64,000 nucleotides of DNA from Sphingomonas jaspsi DSM 18422 (GCF_000585415.1 NZ_KK073876.1:2291810-2355809); one strand, 5' to 3'; shown: positions 8,749 through 17,487, numbered from the stretch's first letter. Numbers and translations: made by a program. Notes: generated by a model not told the origin, from the sequence alone.

Positions 8749-9492
8749 ATGAAGACTAGCGGAAACACCATTCTCGTCACCGGCGGCGGGTCCGGCATCG
8801 GCCGGGCCTTGGCGCGCCGATGGCACGACGCCGGCAACACCGTCATCGTCGCCGGCCGGCGGCTGGACGCGCTGGAAGAAACCATCGCGGGTCGCGACAA
8901 GATGCATGCCATCGTACTCGACGTTGAATCGCCCGACGCGATCAAGGAATTCGCTCGCGATTTGCTTGCCGACCATCCCGACCTCAATGTGCTGGTCAAC
9001 AACGCCGGCATCATGCGGCGCGAAGACCCGACGGCAGCGCGCGACCTTGGCGATGCCGAAGCGACCATCGTCACCAACCTGCTCGGACCCATCCGCCTCA
9101 CCGACGCGCTGGTCGACCACCTCAAGCAGCAAGCCGACGCGGCGATCGTGAACGTGACCTCCGGGCTGGCGTTCGTGCCGCTGCCCGCCACCGCGACATA
9201 TTCGGCGACCAAAGCGGCCATGCACAGCTACACCCAGTCTCTGCGCGAGCAGCTGCGTGGACAGATCGAGGTCATCGAGCTCGCGCCGCCCGGTGTGCAG
9301 ACCGATCTTACGCCCGGCCAGGCAACGCGCGAGGGTTACCAGCCGCTGGACGAGTTCGCTGACGAGGTGATGAACTTGTTCGCCCAGCAGCCGACGCCGC
9401 CGGAAATTCTCGTCGAGCGCGTCAAATTCCTGCGCTTTGCCGAGCGTGACGGAACCGTGCAGCAGGCGCTCGACGCCTTCCGCGCCTATTAA
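8749..9492 (+). CDS. Short-chain dehydrogenase/reductase (DltE-like)
   Basis: A 247-residue classical SDR: cofactor motif TGGGSGIG at residues 13-20, NNAGIM, and the catalytic Ser with YSATK. The DltE-type C-terminus includes APPGVQTDLTPGQ. It is an NAD(P)-dependent oxidoreductase of unknown substrate. The ATG at 8749 with GGAGA just upstream is preferred over a TTG 12 bases earlier. Its divergent HxlR neighbour suggests induction by an electrophile or aldehyde, but that is inference from similar pairs. Confidence 0.88.
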   Translation: MKTSGNTILVTGGGSGIGRALARRWHDAGNTVIVAGRRLDALEETIAGRDKMHAIVLDVESPDAIKEFARDLLADHPDLNVLVNNAGIMRREDPTAARDLGDAEATIVTNLLGPIRLTDALVDHLKQQADAAIVNVTSGLAFVPLPATATYSATKAAMHSYTQSLREQLRGQIEVIELAPPGVQTDLTPGQATREGYQPLDEFADEVMNLFAQQPTPPEILVERVKFLRFAERDGTVQQALDAFRAY

Positions 9493-9503
9493 AGCCGCTT
9501 GGC

Positions 9504-9538
9504 CTGCCCGCGCCCCGCTTGCTAAGCGGCGCGGGCAG
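9504..9538. terminator. Strong stem-loop between SDR gene and paaG
   Basis: An 11-base perfect stem, CTGCCCGCGCC (9504-9514) with GGCGCGGGCAG (9528-9538). There is no T-run on either side. It lies directly before the paaG ribosome binding site, so it could reduce read-through from the SDR gene or affect paaG translation. Confidence 0.45.
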
Positions 9539-9551
9539 AAAGGCGGCGCGC

Positions 9552-10334
9552 ATGACTTACGAGACCATCCTGTTCGAGGCGACGGACGGCGTTGCCCGGA
9601 TTACGCTCAACCGGCCCGACCGACTCAACAGCTTCACCCGCGCCATGCATGCGGAGTTGCGCGACGCGCTGGCCAAGCTTGGTGAGGCCAGAGTGGTAAT
9701 CCTGACCGGCGCGGGGCGCGGTTTCTGCGCGGGGCAGGACCTTAACGACCGGGCGGTGAGTGCAGATGCGGGGCCGACCGACCTTGGATCGACCGTCGAA
9801 GAATGCTGGAACCCGCTCGTCCGGACGATCGCCGCCTTGCCGCAGCCGGTCATCGCCAAGGTCAATGGCGTCGCCGCCGGCGCTGGTGCCAGCATCGCGC
9901 TGGCCTGCGACATCGTCATCGCCGCCTCGACCGCGAAATTCATCCAGAGCTTTTCCGCACTCGGCCTCGTACCCGATACGGGCGGCAGCTGGCACCTCAC
10001 CCGCCACTTGGGCCAGGCGCGGGCGATGGGCCTGGCGCTGACCGGCGAACCGCTGGACGCCGAAAAGGCTGCCGAATGGGGCCTGATCTGGAAATGTGTA
10101 GGCGGCGAATGGCTCGATGCCGAAGTCGACCAGCTGGCGACCAAGCTGGCGTCGCTGCCCCCGCTCGGCCTTGCCGCGATCAAGTCGATGGTCCGCACCA
10201 GCTGGGACCGCAGTCTCGATGAGGAGCTCGACCTGCAGCGCGACGAAATGCGCCGCCTCGGCTACACCGACGATTATCGCGAAGGCGTCGCCGCTTTCCT
10301 CGAAAAGCGGCCCGCGACCTTCAAGGGCCGCTAG
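9552..10334 (+). CDS. paaG: Ring-1,2-epoxyphenylacetyl-CoA isomerase PaaG (enoyl-CoA hydratase family)
   Basis: A 260-residue crotonase-fold enzyme that isomerises the PaaABCE epoxide product to oxepin-CoA. It has ITLNRPDRLNSF, an oxyanion-hole segment AGRGFCAGQDL, and GLVPDTGGSW carrying the PaaG-type catalytic aspartate instead of the glutamates of true hydratases. The C-terminus has the usual TDDYREGVAAFLEKR. The ATG at 9552 has AAAGGCGG upstream. Its stop shares the bases CTAG with the stop of the convergent Nramp gene. Confidence 0.92.
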   Translation: MTYETILFEATDGVARITLNRPDRLNSFTRAMHAELRDALAKLGEARVVILTGAGRGFCAGQDLNDRAVSADAGPTDLGSTVEECWNPLVRTIAALPQPVIAKVNGVAAGAGASIALACDIVIAASTAKFIQSFSALGLVPDTGGSWHLTRHLGQARAMGLALTGEPLDAEKAAEWGLIWKCVGGEWLDAEVDQLATKLASLPPLGLAAIKSMVRTSWDRSLDEELDLQRDEMRRLGYTDDYREGVAAFLEKRPATFKGR

Positions 10335-11596
10335 GACAGCAGGAACAGCAATGCCACCCCGCTCATGACGGCGGTCGAGGCCCAGCCGAGCGCCTTTAAA
10401 ATCGGCGATATGGTAAGTCTGCCCATCACCTTGGGGTTCGACGCCAGCAGCATCAGCAGCAGCATCAACGGCGGCGCGAGCAGGCCGTTGACCACTGCCG
10501 TCCAGTAGAGCGCCTTCATCGGATCGATTCCGATCAAGTTTAGCGCCACCCCGCCGATCGTCGCGACCATGATGACGGCGTAGAAACCCTTGGCCTCCCC
10601 CGGCTTCTTGTCCAGCCCCTCGCACCAGCCCATCGTTTCGCTGACCGCATAGGCAGCGCTGCCTGCCAGTACCGGGATCGCGAGCAGGCCAGTGCCGATG
10701 ATGCCGCACGCGAACAGCGCGAACGCGAGGTCGCCCGCGACCGGCCGCAGCGCCTCCGCTGCCTGCGCCGCCGATTGAATGTCGGTCACGCCGCTCTGGT
10801 GAAGCGTTGCTGCCGTCGCCAGCACGATCGCCAACGCCACGCCGTGTGAAAAGGCCATGCCGACCAGCGTGTCGGTACGGATCTGCTTCAAGGAGCGCTG
10901 CGAGCGGGCGAGGCCGAGGCGACGCAGCGGGCTGGTGTGATGGGCGTGCTGTTCCTCCACCTCTTGCCCGGCCTGCCAAAAGAAAAGATAGGGACTGATG
11001 GTCGTTCCGAACACCGCGACCAGCGCCATCGCCTCTTCGCGGGTGAAGGAGAAGCTGGGAACGACGAGGTCGTGCAGCGCCAGCGGCCAATCGACCTTGG
11101 CGACCAGCAGCACACCGACATAGGCGAAAAGCGACAGCGTCGCCCATTTTAGGAGGTGCGCATAGCGGGCATAGCTGATCCAGATTTCCAGCCCCGCGCA
11201 AAGGAGGCCGAACGCCAAGGTGAAGGCGATCGCGGGGCCGGGCACCAGCATTGCCACAACCGCCCCCATGGCGCCAAGATCGGCGCCGAGATTGATGATG
11301 TTGGCGACCAGCAGCAGCAGCACCGCGCCCTGCAGGACCGCGCGCGGGTAATGGTCTTTCAGGTTGGCGGCGATGCCCTTGCCCGTGACCGCCCCCACCT
11401 CGCCGCAGATCAGCTGCGTCGCTGCCAGGAACGGATAGGCGAAGGGCATGGTCCAGCCGAGCTTGTAGCCGAACTCCGCGCCGACCTGGCTGTAGGTACC
11501 GATGCCGCTGGGGTCGTCGTCCGCCGCGCCGGTGACCAGCCCGGGGCCGAGGACTTCGAAGACCGATCGTTTTTCCTTCGCCTTGCGCTCGGTCAT
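10331..11596 (-). CDS. Nramp-family divalent metal transporter, atypical metal-site motifs
   Basis: A 421-residue polytopic membrane protein with about 11 helices. It matches Nramp/SLC11 in length and in ANIINLGADLGAMGA. The first-helix metal motif, usually DPGN in Mn/Fe transporters, reads DPSG here (DDPSGIGTYSQVG), and the sixth-helix MPH-type motif is replaced by ISPY (GTTISPYLFFWQA). The substrate may therefore be Mg or another ion, as in the Nramp-related Mg transporters. The ATG at 11596 has a GAGGAG ribosome binding site. It is convergent with paaG and divergent from paaZ. Confidence 0.85.
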   Translation of the reverse strand: MTERKAKEKRSVFEVLGPGLVTGAADDDPSGIGTYSQVGAEFGYKLGWTMPFAYPFLAATQLICGEVGAVTGKGIAANLKDHYPRAVLQGAVLLLLVANIINLGADLGAMGAVVAMLVPGPAIAFTLAFGLLCAGLEIWISYARYAHLLKWATLSLFAYVGVLLVAKVDWPLALHDLVVPSFSFTREEAMALVAVFGTTISPYLFFWQAGQEVEEQHAHHTSPLRRLGLARSQRSLKQIRTDTLVGMAFSHGVALAIVLATAATLHQSGVTDIQSAAQAAEALRPVAGDLAFALFACGIIGTGLLAIPVLAGSAAYAVSETMGWCEGLDKKPGEAKGFYAVIMVATIGGVALNLIGIDPMKALYWTAVVNGLLAPPLMLLLMLLASNPKVMGRLTISPILKALGWASTAVMSGVALLFLLS

Positions 11597-11675
11597 GGTC
11601 GCTCCTCGCCCGCCGACATGGCTGCCACCGCAAAAGGGCTTGGGCAAGTGGGCCCGCAGTCGTAAGCAGCGTGCC

Positions 11676-13697
11676 ATGAAGACCCAGCAGCTGTTGAACT
11701 ATGCCCGCGACCAATGGATCGCCGGCAGCGGAACCCTCGCCGACATTCATAGCGCGATCGACGGATCGCTCGTCACCCGCACCGGCAGCGGCGGGCTCGA
11801 TTTCGGCGCGATGCTCGACCATGCGCGGACCGTCGGCGGCCCGGCGCTGCGCAAGATGACGTTCCATGAGCGGGCGCGGATGCTGAAGGGGCTCGGCCTC
11901 GCGATCATGGAACGCAAGGAAGAGCTTTACGCGCTCAACCCGCTAACCGGTGCGACGCGCAAGGACGGCTGGATCGATATCGAGGGCGGGGCGATGACGC
12001 TGCTCAGCTTCTCGTCCAAGGGGCGTCGCGAACTGCCCGACGCGCATGTGCTGCTCGACGGCGAACTCGAACAGCTCAGCAAGGGCGGCAGCTTCGTCGG
12101 CCAGCATATCTACACGCCGCTGCAGGGCGCGGCGGTGCATATCAACGCGTTCAATTTCCCGGTTTGGGGGATGCTGGAAAAGCTGGCACCGACGCTGCTC
12201 GCGGGTGTTCCGGCGATCGTGAAGCCCGCGACCTCGACCGCTTATCTGTGCGAAGCGGCATTCCGGGTGATGATCGACACCGGGCTGCTTCCCGACGGTG
12301 CGGTGCAGTTGATCGTCGGCGGAGTCGGCGACCTGTTCGATCATCTGACCGGGCAGGATGTGGTCAGCTTCACCGGCTCCGCCTCGACCGCCGCCAAGCT
12401 GCGCAACCACCCGACCCTATTGCGCGAAAGCGTCCGCTTCGTCGCCGAACAGGACAGCCTCAACGCCTCGCTGCTCGGCCCCGACGCCGCGCCGGGCACG
12501 CCCGAATTCGACCTTTTCGTGAAAGAGGTGGTCAATGAAATGACGGTCAAGGCGGGGCAGAAGTGCACCGCCATCCGCCGCGCCATGGCGCCCGCCCAGC
12601 ATCTCGACGCGGTCGAGGCGGCGATCCGCGACAGGCTCGCGACCATGACCGTTGGCGACCCGCGCGAGGACGGCAGCCGCGTCGGTGCGCTGGTGTCATG
12701 CAGTCAGCGCGAAGATGTCCGCGGCCAGATCAAGAAACTCGTCGCCGCCGGTGCGCGCGTCGTGGCTGGGGAGCCCGACAAGGACATCGGCATCGAAGGC
12801 GGGGCCTTCATGACCCCCACCCTGCTGCGCGCCGACGATCCGTGGGGCGCCAGCGCGGTCCACGACGTCGAAGCATTCGGCCCGGTCAGCACCATCATGC
12901 CCTACAGGGACATGGCCGACGCCATCGCGCTCGCCAATCGCGGCATGGGCAGCCTCGCGTTGTCGCTGTTCACCTATTCAGCGGACGCGGCACGTGAGTT
13001 CATCCAGGGCGCCGCCGCCTTCCACGGCCGCATGCTCGTTCTCAACCGCGACAACGCGAAGGAATCGACCGGCCATGGCAGCCCCCTGCCCGTCCTTGTC
13101 CACGGCGGACCCGGCCGCGCCGGCGGCAGCGAGGAAATGGGCGGCATCCGCGGGGTGAAGCATTACATGCAGCGCACCGCGATCCAGTCGACGCCGACCA
13201 TGATCGCCGCGATCAGCGAGCAATATATTCCTGGCGGGCCGAAATGCTTCCTCGACGCCCACCCCTTCCGCAAGCGGATGAGCGAGCTCAACATCGGCGA
13301 CACGCTCAAGACCAAGAGCCGCACCGTCACTATCGAGGACATCGAGCATTTCGCCCATTTCACCGGCGACACTTTCTACGCCCATATGGACGAGGAAGCG
13401 GCCAAGGCATCGCCGATCTTCGAAGGGCGGGTCGCGCACGGCTACCTGATTCTGAGCTTTGCCGCCGGCCTGTTCGTCGATCCCGATCCCGGCCCCGTCC
13501 TGGCCAACACCGGGCTTGAGAATCTCCGCTTCCTGACCCCACTTTATCCGGGCGACAGCATGCGGGTCGAACTCACCGTCCGTTCGAAATCGCTCAAGAG
13601 CGAGGAAACCGGCGTCGTTCGCTGGGCGGTCGAGATCTTCAACCAGAAGGACGAACTGGTCGCGACCTACGACCTCCTGACCGAGAACGTGCCCTAG
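11676..13697 (+). CDS. paaZ: Bifunctional oxepin-CoA hydrolase / semialdehyde dehydrogenase PaaZ
   Basis: A 673-residue fusion that opens the oxepin-CoA ring and oxidises the resulting aldehyde. The N-terminal aldehyde dehydrogenase domain (about 1-520) has the catalytic Glu258 in AEQDSLN and Cys297 in GQKCTAIRR. The C-terminal R-specific hydratase (MaoC) domain starts near [10 protein letters not shown], with Asp and His in [10 protein letters not shown]. Length and order match E. coli PaaZ (681 residues). The frame is open further upstream, but the ATG at 11676 gives the family N-terminus MKTQQLLNY. Confidence 0.96.
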   Translation: MKTQQLLNYARDQWIAGSGTLADIHSAIDGSLVTRTGSGGLDFGAMLDHARTVGGPALRKMTFHERARMLKGLGLAIMERKEELYALNPLTGATRKDGWIDIEGGAMTLLSFSSKGRRELPDAHVLLDGELEQLSKGGSFVGQHIYTPLQGAAVHINAFNFPVWGMLEKLAPTLLAGVPAIVKPATSTAYLCEAAFRVMIDTGLLPDGAVQLIVGGVGDLFDHLTGQDVVSFTGSASTAAKLRNHPTLLRESVRFVAEQDSLNASLLGPDAAPGTPEFDLFVKEVVNEMTVKAGQKCTAIRRAMAPAQHLDAVEAAIRDRLATMTVGDPREDGSRVGALVSCSQREDVRGQIKKLVAAGARVVAGEPDKDIGIEGGAFMTPTLLRADDPWGASAVHDVEAFGPVSTIMPYRDMADAIALANRGMGSLALSLFTYSADAAREFIQGAAAFHGRMLVLNRDNAKESTGHGSPLPVLVHGGPGRAGGSEEMGGIRGVKHYMQRTAIQSTPTMIAAISEQYIPGGPKCFLDAHPFRKRMSELNIGDTLKTKSRTVTIEDIEHFAHFTGDTFYAHMDEEAAKASPIFEGRVAHGYLILSFAAGLFVDPDPGPVLANTGLENLRFLTPLYPGDSMRVELTVRSKSLKSEETGVVRWAVEIFNQKDELVATYDLLTENVP

Positions 13698-13702
13698 GAA
13701 CC

Positions 13703-13728
13703 GGAACGCGACTCTAGCGCCATTCGTT
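13703..13728 (+). promoter_or_regulatory. EcfG-type (general stress sigma factor) promoter for the CBS gene
   Basis: GGAAC (13703-13707), a 17-base spacer, then CGTT (13725-13728). This matches the consensus GGAAC-N16/17-CGTT used by the alphaproteobacterial general stress sigma factor EcfG, and lies 35 bases before the CBS-protein start. A second GGAAC at 13697-13701 has the wrong spacing. Confidence 0.65.
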
Positions 13729-13762
13729 GATGCACCGTTCCAATTCAAAAGGGAGAGCGGGC

Positions 13763-14197
13763 ATGGCCCAGATTCGCGACTTGATGACCAGCAATATTGA
13801 AACGCTTGGCCCGGACGCCACGGCGCAGGAAGCGGCCACCGCGATGCGGCGCGCCGATACCGGCTCGATCCCGGTGGTCGAGGGAAATCGCGTGGTCGGC
13901 CTGATCACCGACCGCGATATCGCCATCAGGGCGGTTGCCGAAGGTCGCGGACCCGATTGTTCGATACGCGACCTGATGAGCGCCGACCCGGTCTGCGCCT
14001 ATGAAAGCGACGACGTCGAGTCCATCGCGCAGCGGATGGCCGAAGCGCAGGTACGTCGCCTACCGGTGGTCGACCAGAATGAGCAATTGATCGGCATGAT
14101 CAGCCTCGGCGACCTGAGCCGCGAAGGCAAGGAGCAGGCCGCGTCCGAAGCGCTGCAGGGCGTATCGGCCGACACCAACGCGCTGCTCGACGCCTGA
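13763..14197 (+). CDS. CBS-domain protein
   Basis: A 144-residue protein made of two CBS motifs (about residues 5-60 and 68-125). Each ends in the adenosine-nucleotide-binding type of strand: VVGLITDRDIAIRA in the first and LIGMISLGDLSRE in the second. Stand-alone CBS pairs bind ATP, AMP or NAD-type ligands; the output is unknown. The ATG at 13763 has GGGAGAG upstream. The general-stress-type promoter in front suggests it belongs to that regulon. A strong terminator separates it from the atp operon. Confidence 0.9.
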   Translation: MAQIRDLMTSNIETLGPDATAQEAATAMRRADTGSIPVVEGNRVVGLITDRDIAIRAVAEGRGPDCSIRDLMSADPVCAYESDDVESIAQRMAEAQVRRLPVVDQNEQLIGMISLGDLSREGKEQAASEALQGVSADTNALLDA

Positions 14198-14219
14198 CCA
14201 CATTCCACCTGCAAACAAA

Positions 14220-14247
14220 AAGGCCCGGGAAGCGATTCCCGGGCCTT
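14220..14247 (-). terminator. Rho-independent terminator of the atp operon
   Basis: A 12-base perfect stem (14220-14231 with 14236-14247) and a GCGA loop. On the minus strand it is followed by a T-rich run (TTTTGTTTGC), so it ends the atp transcript. It may also stop the convergent CBS gene. Confidence 0.85.
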
Positions 14248-14276
14248 GTTGCGTTCGGCACGCTGATGAGCGCGGC

Positions 14277-14813
14277 TTAGAGCCCGGCGATGGCCTGGTC
14301 GACCAGAGCCTTATCCGATTTGGCGTCGGACTGCTCCGCGATGAGCTTCGCAGCGGCAGCGGTCGCGGCGCGGGCGGTACGGGCGCGAAGTTCGTCGACG
14401 GCGGCGCGTTCTTCCGCCGCAATCTTGGCTTCCGCCATCGCCTGGCGGCGTTCGACCAGCGCCTTGGCGTCGACTTCGGCCTTGGCGACGATGGCTTCGG
14501 CGTCGGTCTTGGCGCGGGCGAGCATCGCCTGCGCTTCCTCGCCGGCGGCCTGCGCCTTGGCTTCATATTCGGCCTTCAGCGCTTCGGCATCCTTGCGCAG
14601 CGATTCGGCTTCCGCCAGCTGCTCGCGAATGGCGTCGATCTTCTTGTCGAGGCTCTTGCCGATCGCGCCCGGCACCTTCTTCCAGATGAGAAGAACGATA
14701 ACCAAGGTCATCGCGAAGGCGACGACGAACGGCGCGGTCGCAAAGCCGGCGATCGACGGTTCGGCGTGATGCCCTTCAGCGGGCACTTCGACGTGCGTGG
14801 TGGGCTCAGCCAT
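14277..14813 (-). CDS. atpF: ATP synthase F0 subunit b
   Basis: 178 residues. After about 25 polar residues there is one membrane helix (PFVVAFAMTLVIVLLIW), then a long alanine-, glutamate- and lysine-rich coiled coil, as expected of the peripheral stalk. It is the last gene of the F0 operon, overlaps the b' gene by 8 bases, and ends 30 bases before a strong terminator. Which of the two b-type genes is b and which b' is assigned by gene order as in other Alphaproteobacteria. Confidence 0.92.
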   Translation of the reverse strand: MAEPTTHVEVPAEGHHAEPSIAGFATAPFVVAFAMTLVIVLLIWKKVPGAIGKSLDKKIDAIREQLAEAESLRKDAEALKAEYEAKAQAAGEEAQAMLARAKTDAEAIVAKAEVDAKALVERRQAMAEAKIAAEERAAVDELRARTARAATAAAAKLIAEQSDAKSDKALVDQAIAGL

Positions 14814-15300
14814 TGGCCAGTTCCTTGGTCACGGCAGCCTTGGCCGCCGCTTCGGTGACGTTGAGGCCCGACACGCGGGCGACCAGCGCCTGCGCAGCAT
14901 CGGCAGCAACGCCTTCGATTTCGGCCAGCGCGGCGGCGCGGGCTTCGGCGATCTTGGCGGTCGCCTTGTCGATCTTGGTGGCGATCGCCTTGTCGGCCTT
15001 GGCCACCGACTTTTCGGTCGCCTTGGCGGCTTCGGCCTTGGCGTCGGCAGCGGCCTTGGCCGCTTCGGCGCGCGCCTTGTCCATCGCCGCGCGATAATCT
15101 TCCTCCAGCGCGTCGGCATGCTGCCGGGCGCTTTCGGCGACCTTGAGGTCGGCTGCGATCTTGGCATCGCGCTCGTCGACCGTCTTCTGGATCTTGGGCA
15201 GCATGCCCATCCCGATGACGGTGAAAATCAAGCCGAAGAAGATCGCCAGCCAGAATAGCTGCGATGCGTAGACTTCACCCAGTTGGGCAATCTGCGGCAT
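14806..15300 (-). CDS. atpG: ATP synthase F0 subunit b'
   Basis: 164 residues. The N-terminal membrane helix (SQLFWLAIFFGLIFTVIGM) is followed by the LPKIQKTVDERDAKIAADL motif typical of b/b', then an Ala/Lys-rich coiled coil. With AtpF it forms the heterodimeric stator stalk found in photosynthetic and many alphaproteobacterial lineages. It follows atpE by 49 bases and overlaps atpF by 8 bases. Confidence 0.92.
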   Translation of the reverse strand: MPQIAQLGEVYASQLFWLAIFFGLIFTVIGMGMLPKIQKTVDERDAKIAADLKVAESARQHADALEEDYRAAMDKARAEAAKAAADAKAEAAKATEKSVAKADKAIATKIDKATAKIAEARAAALAEIEGVAADAAQALVARVSGLNVTEAAAKAAVTKELANG

Positions 15301-15349
15301 GGCCGACCCCTAAAGTCCTGTCAGTTCGTGATCTGCGAATTCGAAGCGG

Positions 15350-15577
15350 TTAGGCGACGAACAGCAGGATCATGGCAACGACGAACGCCAGCAGGCCGAG
15401 AAGTTCGGCGGCGGCGAAGCCGATGAAGAGGCGGCCCTGCTGGCCGTCAGCGGCCGCCGGGTTGCGCAGCGCGCTTTCGAGGAACGAGCCGAAAACGTTG
15501 CCGACGCCGATGGCGGCCATGCCGACACCGATGGCAGCCAGACCGGCACCGAGAAGCTTCGCAGCAGTTGCGTCCAT
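15350..15577 (-). CDS. atpE: ATP synthase F0 subunit c
   Basis: A 75-residue double-helix proteolipid: GAGLAAIGVGMAAIGVGNVFG, a polar loop with ALRNPAA, then the second helix AAAELLGLLAFVVAMILLF. The proton-carrying Glu lies in FAAAELLG. It forms the rotor ring. The ATG at 15577 has an AAGGGAG ribosome binding site; an in-frame TTG two codons earlier is less likely. It lies between atpB and atpG. Confidence 0.96.
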   Translation of the reverse strand: MDATAAKLLGAGLAAIGVGMAAIGVGNVFGSFLESALRNPAAADGQQGRLFIGFAAAELLGLLAFVVAMILLFVA

Positions 15578-15610
15578 GTTCAAAACTCCCTTGGGTAACT
15601 GTTAAAACGC

Positions 15611-16396
15611 TTAGTGAAGGTTGATCGCGTCGTTGAGGTACAGCGACGTGAGCAAGGCGAAAACATAGGCCTGGATGGCACTCACCAGGATTTCGAGCAG
15701 GGTGATGCCGATCATCAGCGCGAAGCTGAGGAACGACACGACCGGACCCAGCACCGACGCCGAATTGGCGCCGTTGATGACGAAACCGGCAAGCACTTCC
15801 ATCAGGATGTGACCGGCGGTGATGGCGACGAACAGTCGCAGGCCGAGGCTGAACGGGCGCATCAGGAAACTGATGAGCTCGATCGGCGCGATCGCGGCGG
15901 CCATCGGGCCTTTCACGCCGTGCGGCACGAACAGGCTGAAGAAGTGGAAGCCATGCTTGGCGAAGCCGACGATCAGCACGATCGCGAAGGTCGCGAGCGC
16001 AAGGACGCCGGTGATGGTGAGGTGGCTGGTGACCGCAAACGGGTGCGCCCCGACCAGCGCCACCGGCAGCATGCCGAGCAGGTTGGCGAACAGGATGAAC
16101 ATGAACAGCGAGAAGACCCACGGCGTGAACTTGCGTCCGGCCGGGCCGATGTTGGTGTCCATCAAATTGGTGATGAAGCCGGTGAAGCCTTCGACGGCCA
16201 TCTGCCAGCGGCCCGGAACCAGGTCGCGCTTCATGCCGCCGAGCATGAACAGCCAGATGGCAAGGAAGGTCAGCGCCATCCACAGCGCCGAGTTGGTGAA
16301 GGCGATATTGTGACCGGCAACGGTCCAGTCCTGACCGAACAGCGGTTCGATCTTGAACTGGTGCATCGGATCGATTTTGCCCGATTCTGCGGCCAC
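15611..16396 (-). CDS. atpB: ATP synthase F0 subunit a
   Basis: A 261-residue membrane protein with five or six helices. The essential arginine lies in SLGLRLFVAITAGH. Further signatures are NLLGMLPVALVG and LEILVSAIQAYVFALLT. It forms the proton half-channels against the c ring. The start is a GTG at 16396 preceded by AGAGGGACAAG; it gives VAAESGKIDPMHQF, the usual alphaproteobacterial N-terminus. An ATG ten codons later would cut this. Confidence 0.95.
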   Translation of the reverse strand: MAAESGKIDPMHQFKIEPLFGQDWTVAGHNIAFTNSALWMALTFLAIWLFMLGGMKRDLVPGRWQMAVEGFTGFITNLMDTNIGPAGRKFTPWVFSLFMFILFANLLGMLPVALVGAHPFAVTSHLTITGVLALATFAIVLIVGFAKHGFHFFSLFVPHGVKGPMAAAIAPIELISFLMRPFSLGLRLFVAITAGHILMEVLAGFVINGANSASVLGPVVSFLSFALMIGITLLEILVSAIQAYVFALLTSLYLNDAINLH

Positions 16397-16431
16397 TATC
16401 TTGTCCCTCTAGTCCAAACGCCCGGACGGCC

Positions 16432-16746
16432 TCAGGGCCGCCGGTTCACCAGCTTGAAGATGCTCCAGAAGGCGCCGACGACCCCAAGGACCATCATCAC
16501 CACCAGAAGCACATGCCCCGTTCCCAGCCAGCGGTCGAACAGCCAGCCGAACAAAGCACCGCCCAGAAGGCCGCCGAGCAAGGTCGAAAGCACGCGGTTG
16601 CCGAGCTGTTCGCTCGCATCCGCCTTTGGTGCTTCGCCCTTTCGTTCCGCTTCCTTCGCCTGCACTCTCGCGAGCCGCTCTTCGAGCGAATCGAGCCGTG
16701 CATCCTGCGGAGACTGCGGAACCTGCCCGGTCTCGTCTTCAGCCAT
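16432..16746 (-). CDS. atpI: AtpI-family ATP synthase assembly protein
   Basis: 104 residues: a charged N-terminus with a short coiled coil (LDSLEERLARVQAKEAER), then two membrane helices (LLGGLLGGALFGWLFD and LLVVMMVLGVVGAFWSIFK). This matches the AtpI/AtpZ accessory protein that precedes the F0 genes and has been linked to c-ring assembly or Mg handling. The ATG at 16746 has GAGGAGA upstream. F1 genes are not in the window, as expected of the split operons in this class. Confidence 0.88.
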   Translation of the reverse strand: MAEDETGQVPQSPQDARLDSLEERLARVQAKEAERKGEAPKADASEQLGNRVLSTLLGGLLGGALFGWLFDRWLGTGHVLLVVMMVLGVVGAFWSIFKLVNRRP

Positions 16747-16834
16747 GGTCCGTCTCCTCATGCTAAGCGCCAACCCGTTGAAAAGCTGGGCGCGAAGGGT
16801 GTGGAACATGGCGGCCGACAAGCCCGCCAAGGCG

Positions 16835-16857
16835 CCGCCCCTTTATGAAGGGGGCGG
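16835..16857. terminator. Stem-loop between ydbL and the atp operon
   Basis: CCGCCCCTT (16835-16843) pairs with AAGGGGGCGG (16848-16857) with one bulged base and a TATG loop. There is no T-run. It may lessen read-through from ydbL into atpI. Confidence 0.4.
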
Positions 16858-16892
16858 TTCCAAGTCAACCGCTGTCGCGCCCTGAAACGGGC

Positions 16893-17267
16893 TTATTGGG
16901 TGCAATAGGCCGGGACCGGTGCCGCCTGCCCTGCGTCGCGGCGGCGCCAGCCGCCCGACTGGGTGAAATAAAGCTCGCCAATCGCAACACGCGAGAGCGT
17001 CGTGCAAGCGGCCGTAAGTCCCACTTCCTGTGGCGACACGCCCTTGCGTGCTGCGAGCGACGAATAGAGCGAACGACGCTTGATGTTGATGGCCGCGACT
17101 TGCCGACGGACGCTATCGCCGGGGTCGCCGACGATCCCCAGATAGCCGTCGAACCGCTCGCCGACCGTGCCACCGCTGCGCGCCGCCGCCACCGGGTCCT
17201 GCGCATGGCCCGATACCGCGGTCGCTGCCGCCGTCGCGGCCAACGCCACCCAGATGATTCGCGTCAC
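16893..17267 (-). CDS. ydbL: YdbL family (DUF1318) periplasmic protein
   Basis: 124 residues with a signal peptide (IIWVALAATAAATAVSGHA) and the DUF1318 core, including VRRQVAAINIKRRSLYSSLAARKGVS and QEVG. The start is a GTG at 17267 that overlaps the ynbE stop by four bases (GTGA). In E. coli YdbL works with the YdbH-YnbE bridge, where it is thought to modulate YnbE. The C-terminus runs through GELYFTQSGGWRR. The order ydbH-ynbE-ydbL supports the call. Confidence 0.88.
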   Translation of the reverse strand: MTRIIWVALAATAAATAVSGHAQDPVAAARSGGTVGERFDGYLGIVGDPGDSVRRQVAAINIKRRSLYSSLAARKGVSPQEVGLTAACTTLSRVAIGELYFTQSGGWRRRDAGQAAPVPAYCTQ

Positions 17268-17476
17268 TGTTTGGGCGCCTGTTGCGGGAATGCGTCGGGA
17301 TTCTGGTTGATCAGGTCCTCGACGTCCTTCTGCAGTCGGACGACCACTTCCTGGCGGATGGTGACGTTGAGGTTGATTTCGATCGGCTTGTCCGGCGTGT
17401 CGACGCTGATGCAGCCGGCCAGCGGCACGGCAAGGCTCGCGGCGCCGGCGAAGGCGATCAATCGTTGGCGGGTCAT
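17264..17476 (-). CDS. ynbE: YnbE family outer-membrane lipoprotein
   Basis: A 70-residue lipoprotein with lipobox LAGC (about residue 22) and a short mature part with the YnbE motif IEINLNVTIRQEVVVRLQKDVEDL. YnbE pairs by beta-strand augmentation with the C-terminus of YdbH to form a continuous groove across the envelope in E. coli. I chose the ATG at 17476, with GGGAGAAG upstream; an ATG at 17491 overlapping the ydbH stop is also possible. Confidence 0.9.
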   Translation of the reverse strand: MTRQRLIAFAGAASLAVPLAGCISVDTPDKPIEINLNVTIRQEVVVRLQKDVEDLINQNPDAFPQQAPKQ

Positions 17477-17487
17477 CGGCTTCTCCC

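Noticed and set aside
9522..11867. 781-residue open frame on the minus strand
   Set aside because: It covers paaG, the Nramp gene and the start of paaZ in another frame, with low-complexity Arg/Gly/Ala sequence and no family match.
15614..16885. 423-residue open frame on the plus strand
   Set aside because: Antisense to atpB and atpI; the sequence is charged and has no membrane or domain features.
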